5,927 bases of DNA from an uncultured Bacteroidota bacterium (GTDB taxonomy: Bacteria; Bacteroidota; Rhodothermia; Rhodothermales; UBA10348), in assembly GCA_937893205.1 (NCBI GenBank), contig CALBJU010000144.1, positions 1-5,927 of the forward strand, read 5' to 3'. Position 1 is the stretch's first letter. Every line of letters begins with the position of its first letter. Of the stretch, positions 1 to 5,688 are shown in pieces. The notes under the pieces were generated by a model, which was not told where the DNA came from, made no database searches, and saw nothing but the letters and a program-made list of their open reading frames with translations. Both the position numbers and the translations under genes were made by a program.

Positions 1-100
1 GTTCCACAACCAACGATTGATTCAGCGCATTCCTCTTGTCCGGTCTGTTAAGCGTCAATGTGACAATCCGACCGTCGCTACTATGCTCAATCGCTATCAT
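1..100 (-). CDS. Enoyl-CoA hydratase/isomerase (crotonase family), N-terminal fragment cut by window edge
   Basis: Reading leftwards from an ATG at 100-98, 33 codons stay open to the edge. They give MIAIEHSSDGRIVTLTL followed by NRPDKRNALNQ. The first strand ending in V-x-L-T-L-N-R-P and then K-R-N-A-L-N is the standard opening of crotonase-fold enzymes, where the N-A-L segment precedes the first helix. Members hydrate or isomerise enoyl-CoA thioesters in the cytoplasm, but the oxyanion-hole and catalytic residues lie outside the window, so the exact reaction cannot be assigned. The start sits one base after the stop of the LuxE-like gene, so it is probably co-transcribed and translationally coupled. 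No Shine-Dalgarno sequence is visible. Family assignment is fairly firm; substrate is unknown. Confidence 0.85.
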   Translation of the reverse strand, partial: MIAIEHSSDGRIVTLTLNRPDKRNALNQSLVVE

Positions 101-101
101 A

Positions 102-1112
102 TCATGTCTCCAGAAGAAAATTACATCCCCGAAGTTCGGCGCCACTCAGGCGTCCGTGAACTTTGAAGCCTGAGCCATGTCGCGTCGCGCGATCCGCTGT
201 GAGAATCGCACTGGCGCTGTATACATTCGCCAGGTCAAATATAGCCAGAACGCCTTCCTCCTCCTCTGGCATCTCACGGTGAGGATCCAGTGGGTCCAGA
301 ATTTTGATGTCTGTCCATGGTGGGCCATAAAATAGGCCATCGTGTCGCGTATAAAATTGTGACATCAACTCGCACATTCCGTATTCAGATCGAACAGAGG
401 AAAGTGGAATTGAAAACCCGTTCGCGAGTCGCTCATGCAGTTCACCGCGCCCAATTTCTCGCTTGTGAGTCTTCATTCCCCCGGTCTCGACAAGAATGGC
501 GCCCTCAGGCAACCTGATTGCCTGTTTTTCGACCAGGTCAAGCAGCCCGAAGGAAGCACCAAACAGGATCAGTCGGTGTCCAGTTTGCTCGGAGCCAGAT
601 ATTGCGGCTTCCAGCAGGTGTCGATCGTTGAGAAACAGGCATGATCCTTGAGCTCCGATATGATCTATCAGGTGGTTCACCATATACACCAACGAGCTCT
701 GGGCGGCGTAGCTGGGTAAGTGTCCCAAAATGATGCTTGGCGCGGTTCCAAAAGCAATTTCAAATCCCACGTCTATCGCGCGGTCGTATATCTGCAGATC
801 CTTTACGTAGTGTCTGCTCGGAGTGGACCCGCCTGTTCCTGAGCTTTCAAACACTGTTTCTGCAGTTTCGGGATCGAAGCAACAGACCGCGGCACGCTTG
901 AACGCTTCGACTGGCAGAAACGTATAGCCCTCAAATCCTCCGTATACGATATTTCGGAGTCGTTGAAATTCCAAAACACTCTTCAGATACTCCTTGAACA
1001 GTTGGCGATCTCCTCCAGGAAGATCTTGAAACGAAGAGGCTACTGTTTCGACCGAAGGAAGAATCACTTCAACGACTGATAGACGGGATAGGTCATGCCA
1101 GCCTCTACCCAT
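102..1112 (-). CDS. LuxE-family acyl-protein synthetase / acyl-activating enzyme
   Basis: LuxE-type enzymes activate a carboxylic acid with ATP to an acyl-AMP and pass the acyl group on; in luminous bacteria LuxE feeds LuxC reductase. Numbering from the ATG at 1112, the ANL-like motifs appear in order: S-S-G-T-G-G-S-T-P-S-R at 90-100 (phosphate-binding loop), E-T-G-G-M-K at 209-214, S-E-Y-G-M-C-E at 242-248 (the Y-G-x-T-E motif) and G-R-L-S-G-A-E-L-R-G-C at 320-330. The large C-terminal domain of ordinary acyl-CoA ligases is absent, as in LuxE. Cys330, seven residues from the end, resembles the acyl-accepting cysteine reported near the LuxE C-terminus. The start is uncertain. The ATG at 1112 overlaps the peptidase gene by 49 nt; a GTG at 1067 would give 321 aa and a 4-nt GTGA overlap with the peptidase stop, which is the more typical coupled arrangement. 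Residues 1-15 carry no motif. No luciferase genes are present, so a luminescence role is not implied. Confidence 0.88.
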   Translation of the reverse strand: MGRGWHDLSRLSVVEVILPSVETVASSFQDLPGGDRQLFKEYLKSVLEFQRLRNIVYGGFEGYTFLPVEAFKRAAVCCFDPETAETVFESSGTGGSTPSRHYVKDLQIYDRAIDVGFEIAFGTAPSIILGHLPSYAAQSSLVYMVNHLIDHIGAQGSCLFLNDRHLLEAAISGSEQTGHRLILFGASFGLLDLVEKQAIRLPEGAILVETGGMKTHKREIGRGELHERLANGFSIPLSSVRSEYGMCELMSQFYTRHDGLFYGPPWTDIKILDPLDPHREMPEEEEGVLAIFDLANVYSASAILTADRATRHGSGFKVHGRLSGAELRGCNFLLET

Positions 1113-2677
1113 TTATCCATCTGCGCCCAGTTCACCAGGCCGTCATCTGATCTGGGTTCTATGAGGTAAAAAAGGAGCCTCGATAAAGGCTGATCTCCAG
1201 GGACGTACAGACTCCCCTTCTCGAGTACGACTTCTCTTCTTCTGTAAGAGCCCCAGATGGTCCTCTCTTTCAGTTGCTGAAATTCTCGGGGTGAGGTGGA
1301 GGTCGAATCGATATTGAACGCATTGACCATCATGGTCACATCCTCGCTGATAGCCTCGTAACGTATTCCGTGCGTTTCCAGATAGCTAGCGACTACCCCG
1401 GCCGCATTATTTGAAACCCAGTAGTGATCGGGAAGAGATTCCGTTTCAACAGCGCGAAAAGCACCATATTCCGCCATTTCAACCACATACGTGGAATCAA
1501 TCCGCTCGAAGTAGGGTGTGCCACTGTATGGATTTCGCTTTTCAACGACGGCGCCCATGAGAATACTGCTCGATGCACTGTTCATTTCATGCTCGAATCG
1601 AACCCCCATTTTCATTCCGGGAATCATCGAATCATCCGCGGTTGTCACAGTCGCAGTGATTTCGCTCACGTGGCGACCAGCATAATTCAGAATCTCCTCC
1701 ACGAAGTAGAGGCTGGCCAGGATGCGATCTTCAAATGTCAAATAAGCGTAGGCCTCGCTGAGAATTGGGATTCTGTTTCGCAGACCGATGTAGTTATTGT
1801 TAAACCGAGGGCGATGATCAAACGTGTACCATCCCGGGTCACCTCTCCTGAATGGGAGGTTGCCATAGTAATAGTACTCCCAGCCCGTTCGATCGCGAAT
1901 GTGATCTGTAACCGCAGGCAGAAATGTATCCCGCACGAATGAGTCAATTCCTGGGTCCGTATTTGGATTCAGCGCTGGAGAGTACGTCAGATGATACCCG
2001 TGTCGAGTTCCGTTCGTAGTGTGTAGATCCACTGCCACATAAGGGTCATAAGCATTCATCAAGGCTATCAATGATCGCGCCTCGGGGCTCTTCACCTTCA
2101 TGTGATCTCGGTTCAGGTCGAGGCCCTGCGCATTGGGCCGCTGCCCCATTCCCGCCAACGGACCGTTCTGTCGGGGCCTGTTGAACAAACTGACCCGTTC
2201 ATTTCCATCCGAGTTATAGATGGGGGCGAACAGCAGAACAAGCGAGTCCGTCCAGGAGGCATGTTCACCCGATGCCAGGGATCGAATCAACATGAGAAGT
2301 GCTTCTTTTCCGGCCACTTCACCGGCGTGAATGTTACCCTGCACGAACACGCGGAGTTTACCGGATTCTAGAACCGCGTCGGGACTTGCGTCCGCCACAT
2401 CACCGAATACGATGAGGGGCATCGCCCTTCCTTCAGCGGTGTACCCGAAGGTCGTCATATGCATTTGCGGGTGCTGTGCAGCCGCTACGCCAAGAAAGGC
2501 GATGACTTCATCATACCGCGTTGTCTGATCAAAACCGGTTCTCTCAGGCGCGGTCAAGAGAAACGAAAGGTCCGCATTCTGAGCACGGACACCTGAATCG
2601 CTCCCCCCTGCCGCCAGAAGGAAAATGAATATCACCCGGTAGATGATTCCTCTCGGACGGACGAGAAATTCGCTCAT
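1064..2677 (-). CDS. Secreted M14-family zinc carboxypeptidase
   Basis: A 537-aa metallopeptidase of the M14 (carboxypeptidase A-like) family, expected to trim peptides outside the cytoplasm. Numbering from the ATG at 2677, residues 1-32 form a signal peptide: arginines at 8, 10 and 14, a hydrophobic core I-F-I-F-L-L-A-A around 16-23, and probable cleavage near R-A-Q at 31-33. The mature part has the zinc motif H-A-G-E at 117-120 (His117, Glu120), D-L-N-R-D at 187-191 (substrate-binding Asn/Arg), D-L-H-T at 217-220 (third ligand His219) and L-S-E-A-Y at 306-310, where Glu308 is the likely general base. A long C-terminal region ends in E-P-R-S-D-D-G-L-V-N-W and Y-P-V-Y, typical of the longer bacterial M14 proteins. 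The frame stays open upstream to an ATG at 2989, but that 641-aa version would bury the signal peptide and read across the THX gene, so I reject it. A GTG directly before the ATG is an equally possible start. Confidence 0.93.
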   Translation of the reverse strand: MSEFLVRPRGIIYRVIFIFLLAAGGSDSGVRAQNADLSFLLTAPERTGFDQTTRYDEVIAFLGVAAAQHPQMHMTTFGYTAEGRAMPLIVFGDVADASPDAVLESGKLRVFVQGNIHAGEVAGKEALLMLIRSLASGEHASWTDSLVLLFAPIYNSDGNERVSLFNRPRQNGPLAGMGQRPNAQGLDLNRDHMKVKSPEARSLIALMNAYDPYVAVDLHTTNGTRHGYHLTYSPALNPNTDPGIDSFVRDTFLPAVTDHIRDRTGWEYYYYGNLPFRRGDPGWYTFDHRPRFNNNYIGLRNRIPILSEAYAYLTFEDRILASLYFVEEILNYAGRHVSEITATVTTADDSMIPGMKMGVRFEHEMNSASSSILMGAVVEKRNPYSGTPYFERIDSTYVVEMAEYGAFRAVETESLPDHYWVSNNAAGVVASYLETHGIRYEAISEDVTMMVNAFNIDSTSTSPREFQQLKERTIWGSYRRREVVLEKGSLYVPGDQPLSRLLFYLIEPRSDDGLVNWAQMDKWVEAGMTYPVYQSLK

Positions 2678-2681
2678 CACG

Positions 2682-2783
2682 TCAGGCCTTCTTGGTTTTC
2701 TTCGACTTATTTCGGGGGCGTTTTTTGCCGTAGGACTTATTGGTGATTTTACCCTTCCTAGTTCGCTTGTCTCCTTTACCCAT
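2682..2783 (-). CDS. Small ribosomal subunit protein bS31 (THX), 33 aa
   Basis: A very short gene on the minus strand encodes MGKGDKRTRKGKITNKSYGK followed by K-R-P-R-N-K-S-K-K-T-K-K-A and a TGA. The opening M-G-K-G-D-K-x-T-x-x-G-K-I and the S-Y-G-x-x-R-P-R/K core are the signature of THX, the tiny, highly basic protein bound in the head of the 30S subunit, known from Thermus and common in Bacteroidota. Fourteen of the 33 residues are Lys or Arg up to position 26, with more in the tail, which fits RNA binding. It is too short for usual gene-calling cut-offs and lies inside the 5' extension of the peptidase frame, so it is easily missed. It is the first gene of the minus-strand operon; four bases separate its stop from the peptidase ATG. 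No clear Shine-Dalgarno sequence precedes its ATG. Confidence 0.9.
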   Translation of the reverse strand: MGKGDKRTRKGKITNKSYGKKRPRNKSKKTKKA

Positions 2784-2994
2784 TTACTCAACCCTTTGAT
2801 TAGTAACTCAGTGAAGTATACGAGTTGCGCATATTGACATCCACCATACTGGCATTGAATGCGATTCGCGTTGGTCCGGCCCCCGTATTGCGGCGTCTGA
2901 AACGAACTCTTTGGCTCGACGTTGGAGCGGCGGAGAAACGGGTTGTGAATCTGGCTTCCGACTCCTAGGTTTCCATCCAATTCAAGCAAGGTCT
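2784..2994. promoter_or_regulatory. Divergent intergenic region between THX operon and tandem-YjbQ gene
   Basis: This 211-nt spacer must hold promoters for both directions. On the minus strand TATACT (2820-2815) is a plausible -10 box and would place transcription start about 25 nt before the THX ATG; only a poor -35 match (TGGATG) lies 17 nt upstream. On the plus strand a perfect TTGACA occurs at 2834-2839, but no good TATAAT-like hexamer follows at 16-18 nt. Bacteroidota-type -7 elements (TAnnTTTG) are not obvious. The signals are weak and are offered as candidates only. I see no convincing coding sequence or riboswitch in the spacer. Confidence 0.35.
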
Positions 2995-4062
2995 ATGGCC
3001 ACAAAACCAAAGGATATTACCCTTTCCATTCAACCTCAATCGAGGGTTGACGTGATTGATGTATCCGAAATGGTGCGTGATAAAAAGGAAGATTTCTTTG
3101 ATGCCTACAAGAAGAGCGTGTATGCGTCCCATCACACGACAGCCGGTTACTTCGAGCAGGGCTTCGCCCGTCGGCTGAAGGATAATCCTGAGGCCTTGGA
3201 GGCCTACGTCGGCTCGTTTAGAAAGCTGTTTCCAGAAAATGCCGACTACCAGCATGATCGGATGGAGTTGCGCGACGAGCTTTCTGAGACTCAGAAGCAG
3301 GTTGAGCCGAAAAATGCAGATTCTCATCTCACCTACATCGGGTCGGGCCTCGAAAACTGCGTCACCTATCTCAACCAGAAGGACTCTCCCGTTTATTTTG
3401 TGGATCTCGACGGTACGAATGGTTCGGTACACCGGCAAAGAAAGACCACGATTGTTGGATACAACACCGAAGTCCTGGCCGCTCGTCAGCAGATGAAAAT
3501 CCAGATGTCCGGTCATCCGATCGATTCCATCAATCTCTGGGATGAACGCGTGGGGGTACACGCGCAGCTGGAGGAGCAAATCCGTACGCTGGGAATCGAG
3601 AAAGGGCGCATTGACCTTTCGCTTTCGCCTGATGAAAGGAATACAGGCCTGACGGTCAACGAGTATGAGACCATGCTCATGCGTCACGATCTGGTTGAAG
3701 TGCTACGCAATCCCGTGCGATTCATGGCGCAACGAGGCGCAAACATGCTGCGAGACCCCGCTGCGATCAAGGAAAAGGCGAAGGACTACATGAAGTACGA
3801 CCTCGTTCAGGTCGTAAACGAGTTCATCGATGCGCTCGGTCTCAGCGAATCCCTTTTTGAGCGAATCATCGATAAGATTATCCAGGTTCCTGCATCCAGA
3901 TTTCTACGCATGAAGCGCAGAGTAAGTCTGATCGTTTCCGATGAGGAGACTGGCGAGGGAAGAATTGTGAACGGAACCTATCAGAGTCCCATTCTAGTCC
4001 AATGGCGCAAGGCTGAAGATCACATCAGAACCATTGACGTCACCTTTACGCGGTTCGAATAA
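2995..4062 (+). CDS. Tandem YjbQ/UPF0047-like two-domain protein
   Basis: A 355-aa cytoplasmic protein with no signal peptide or membrane segment. Residues about 7-158 resemble the single-domain YjbQ/UPF0047 family (about 135-140 aa; E. coli YjbQ has weak thiamine-phosphate synthase activity): a first strand I-T-L-S-I, then H-H-T-T-A-G at 46-51, Y-Q-H-D at 85-88 and N-A-D-S-H-L at 107-112. Residues about 166-355 look like a second copy: a strand M-K-I-Q-M, then T-G-L-T-V-N-E at 217-223, R-H-D at 230-232 and G-T-Y-Q at 327-330, with a helical insertion around 240-308. The copies share S-P-V-Y-F-V (131-136) and S-P-I-L-V-Q (331-336). The second copy lacks the histidine of the H-T-T-A motif; the first lacks V-N-E and G-T-W-Q. 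The reading frame is open from an ATG at 2911, but those 28 extra residues carry no motif; the ATG at 2995, preceded by a weak AAGG, starts just before the first strand. The biochemical function is unknown; the fold call is my reading of motifs. Confidence 0.8.
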   Translation: MATKPKDITLSIQPQSRVDVIDVSEMVRDKKEDFFDAYKKSVYASHHTTAGYFEQGFARRLKDNPEALEAYVGSFRKLFPENADYQHDRMELRDELSETQKQVEPKNADSHLTYIGSGLENCVTYLNQKDSPVYFVDLDGTNGSVHRQRKTTIVGYNTEVLAARQQMKIQMSGHPIDSINLWDERVGVHAQLEEQIRTLGIEKGRIDLSLSPDERNTGLTVNEYETMLMRHDLVEVLRNPVRFMAQRGANMLRDPAAIKEKAKDYMKYDLVQVVNEFIDALGLSESLFERIIDKIIQVPASRFLRMKRRVSLIVSDEETGEGRIVNGTYQSPILVQWRKAEDHIRTIDVTFTRFE

Positions 4063-4091
4063 AAGCCGGTCAGATCAGGGATTTTGACTGG
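4061..4091 (-). terminator. Possible intrinsic terminator of the SDR gene
   Basis: Read on the minus strand, CCAGTCA (4091-4085) pairs with TGACCGG (4072-4066), giving 7 bp including one G-U pair around a 12-nt loop, followed by C and TTTT ATT at 4064-4058. The 3' arm includes the SDR stop codon. In the plus direction the stem has no following T run, so it would not obviously end the tandem-YjbQ transcript. The stem is short and the loop large, so this is a weak candidate. Confidence 0.35.
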
Positions 4092-4846
4092 ACTCCGTCG
4101 ACATTTAGACACGCACCGGACACCCAGCTGGCGCGTTCGGACACCAGAAATGCAACGACATCAGCGACTTCTTCAGCCCGTCCAAACCGGCCAAGAGGTA
4201 TGTTATCCGCGATGAACGAGGCCATTCCGTCTGGATCTGCGATGCAGCGTTTATCCCAGGATCCGCCCGGAAACCGGATTGAGCCTGGCGCGACGGTATT
4301 GACTCGTATCCCGTAGATCGCGAGCTCGATTGCCATTATTTTTGCAGCGCTGATCAGGGCAGATTTGGTAGTGTTGTAGATGGACAGGCCGGCTCCGCCC
4401 GCCTCCCTTCCAAAAATCGAAGCGATAAAGACAATCGAGCCACCCTTGGCTTCTCGCATGACCGGAATAACTGCTCGTGCCGTTCGCAAATGCGCCGTGA
4501 GATTGAGATTCAGAATCTCTGTCCAATCCTCTTCACTCGTGTCTTCAAACCGGCCGCGTTTGTTTCCGCCCGCATTCGCAATCAAAAAATCGATCCCCTC
4601 AAATTTATCTGCAGAAAAGGACACAAGCTGTTCCGCTGCTTCTGGATGGGTAATATCCAGGGTAATTGTTTCTACTCGTGTGCCGTAAGATCCGAGTTCG
4701 CTCGCGGCCAGTTCGAGAGGCTCCTTACCACGAGCGCAGAGCACGAGATCGCAGCCTTCCCGCGCGAGGGACTCAGCAATGGCGCGCCCAATCCCCCTGC
4801 TTCCGCCCACTACCAAGGCAACTTTATTTTTCAGACCTAAATCCAT
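4070..4846 (-). CDS. Short-chain dehydrogenase/reductase (classical SDR, FabG-like)
   Basis: A 258-aa soluble oxidoreductase of normal length for classical SDRs. The Rossmann nucleotide loop G-G-S-R-G-I-G is at 14-20, D64 follows the fourth strand, N-A-G-G is at 91-94, an asparagine of the catalytic tetrad lies at about 115, and the catalytic Ser143 and Y-N-T-T-K (Tyr157, Lys161) follow. V-A-P-G at 185-188 and the C-terminal G-x-x-L-N-V-D-G are also typical. C-A-R at 37-39 after the second strand, together with the R in the glycine loop, suggests NADPH rather than NADH, by analogy with the family. FabG-type 3-ketoacyl reductase is possible, but many SDRs look alike and the substrate cannot be read from sequence. 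It converges on the tandem-YjbQ gene with seven bases between the stops, and is divergent from the gene at 4946. No Shine-Dalgarno sequence is visible. Confidence 0.92.
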   Translation of the reverse strand: MDLGLKNKVALVVGGSRGIGRAIAESLAREGCDLVLCARGKEPLELAASELGSYGTRVETITLDITHPEAAEQLVSFSADKFEGIDFLIANAGGNKRGRFEDTSEEDWTEILNLNLTAHLRTARAVIPVMREAKGGSIVFIASIFGREAGGAGLSIYNTTKSALISAAKIMAIELAIYGIRVNTVAPGSIRFPGGSWDKRCIADPDGMASFIADNIPLGRFGRAEEVADVVAFLVSERASWVSGACLNVDGVQSKSLI

Positions 4847-4945
4847 GTCGCAAAATCAACTTTTGTCTAACGAGTTGACTGCAATGATAGCGATCTTTCG
4901 GTCTCCGAACGCGTTCCACGGATCTCGTTTGAAAGAAACTCTATC
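4847..4945. promoter_or_regulatory. Divergent promoter region between SDR and the 'ABC ATPase'-named gene
   Basis: A 99-nt spacer separates two divergent starts, so promoters for both should lie here. On the plus strand TTGACT occurs at 4875-4880 without a convincing -10 at the usual distance. On the minus strand TGATTTTG lies a few bases before the SDR ATG and resembles the Bacteroidota -7 element (TAnnTTTG) with one mismatch, but would leave almost no leader. Presence of promoters is inferred from gene layout; the exact boxes are uncertain. Confidence 0.3.
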
Positions 4946-5467
4946 ATGACTGACTACACCGATCTTTTCCCGAATCTGCCTGGCGATTCGGATGTATGGG
5001 TTTACACTGCAAGCCGAATCTTATCTGATAAGGACTCGGCCGAACTCACGTCCCTGTTATCCCAATTTGCTTCAGATTGGTCCTCTCACGGCCGAATGGT
5101 TGATTCTGGATTCAAGGTGATCGACAAGCAGTTGGTACTTCTTGGGGCCAACATTCCAGGCGGAGACATTTCAGGCTGTGGCATCGACAAGTCTCTTCAG
5201 ATGCTAACTGACTTTTCTCGCACCCGTGATTTTCAATGGGTCGATTCGCTCTCGATTGTGTACCGTAATTCCGAGTCAGAACTCTCGGTGGAGTCCAGGG
5301 CGGGCTTCCGCACGAAAGTGGCGTCTGGTGAAGTGACCGCCGATACGGTCGTGGTCGATACCTCTCTTCGTCTTCTCGACTCCGTGCGTACGGGGATGCT
5401 TGAGCTTAAATCCGCTGATTCCTGGCACGGCCGACTTTTTCGGATACCGGCCCATTCAACGGTCTAG
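4946..5467 (+). CDS. Small conserved protein of the family misnamed 'ABC transporter ATPase'
   Basis: A 173-aa soluble protein resembling a short family that is widespread in Bacteroidota and usually labelled 'ABC transporter ATPase'. I recognise V-W-V-Y at 17-20, the spaced W45 and H-G at 48-49 (D-W-S-S-H-G), S-G-C-G-I-D at 76-81 and the C-terminal S-W-H-G-R-L-F at 159-165. There is no Walker A loop (G-x-x-x-x-G-K-S/T), no LSGGQ signature and no Walker B, so the usual name is not supported by the sequence. Length and ends match the family as I know it, so the gene appears intact. The ATG at 4946 is preceded by GAAAG but no strong Shine-Dalgarno sequence. It is divergent from the SDR gene and followed by a short RCK_C-like remnant. 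The function is unknown. Confidence 0.82.
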   Translation: MTDYTDLFPNLPGDSDVWVYTASRILSDKDSAELTSLLSQFASDWSSHGRMVDSGFKVIDKQLVLLGANIPGGDISGCGIDKSLQMLTDFSRTRDFQWVDSLSIVYRNSESELSVESRAGFRTKVASGEVTADTVVVDTSLRLLDSVRTGMLELKSADSWHGRLFRIPAHSTV

Positions 5468-5595
5468 CATCGTTGACCGAGAGAGATTCATATCTGGGTC
5501 CCGAAGAAATCATTAACGCAAATGACACGTTAATCGTAATGGGTAGCACGGAAGTGATCTCAAGATTAAAACTTGAAGGATGTACCGGACGTTAG
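5419..5595 (+). pseudogene. Remnant of an RCK_C (TrkA C-terminal) domain
   Basis: In a different frame from the preceding gene, an open stretch after a TGA at 5416-5418 runs to TAG at 5593-5595. Its last 40 codons (from 5473) read LTERDSYLGPEEIINAND, then T-L-I-V-M-G-S-T-E-V-I-S-R-L-K-L-E-G. The pattern 'x-x-I-I-x-x-x-D-T-L-I-V-x-G-x-x-E-x-I-x-R-L' matches the end of RCK_C domains, the ligand-binding lobes that close TrkA-type potassium-channel subunits and some transporters. There is no ATG at the head of this stretch, and the preceding 47 codons' worth of DNA is occupied by an intact gene, so the rest of any parent gene is missing. The first 15 or so codons overlap that gene and need not belong. 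Alternatively it is a chance open frame; the similarity is judged by eye. Confidence 0.45.
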
Positions 5596-5688
5596 CATTT
5601 GACCTCTCCGCCTAACTCGATACTCGGATGAGTACCGTGGAGTCTTTCTATTGAACCTGTTCACGATATCAAGCTGGCCAACAAACTG

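Noticed and set aside
1424..1942. 172-codon plus-strand open frame opposite the M14 peptidase
   Set aside because: It is antisense to the conserved peptidase and has no recognisable motif.
2678..2989. N-terminal extension of the M14 peptidase to an ATG at 2989 (641-aa version)
   Set aside because: It would place 104 residues before an obvious signal peptide, and it reads through the THX gene in another frame and through the promoter spacer.
2911..2994. ATG at 2911 as start of the tandem-YjbQ protein
   Set aside because: The 28 added residues carry no motif, and the ATG at 2995 lies just before the first conserved strand with an AAGG upstream.
2965..3687. 240-codon minus-strand open frame opposite the tandem-YjbQ gene
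   Set aside because: It lies antisense to a gene with recognisable motifs; its translation shows no domain pattern and looks like a shadow.
5512..5534. Perfect inverted repeat ATTAACG, 9-nt spacer, CGTTAAT
   Set aside because: Seven-base arms at this spacing are expected a few times by chance in 6 kb; it lies inside the remnant and has no second copy that I noticed.
5419..5595. A frameshift joining the 4946-5467 protein to the RCK_C-like tail
   Set aside because: The 173-aa protein already ends with its family's usual C-terminal S-W-H-G-R-L-F segment, so it appears complete and not truncated by a frameshift.
5621..5634. Small hairpin TACTC-GGAT-GAGTA before the exported-protein gene
   Set aside because: The stem is only 5 bp and is not followed by a T run, so I cannot support a terminator or operator.
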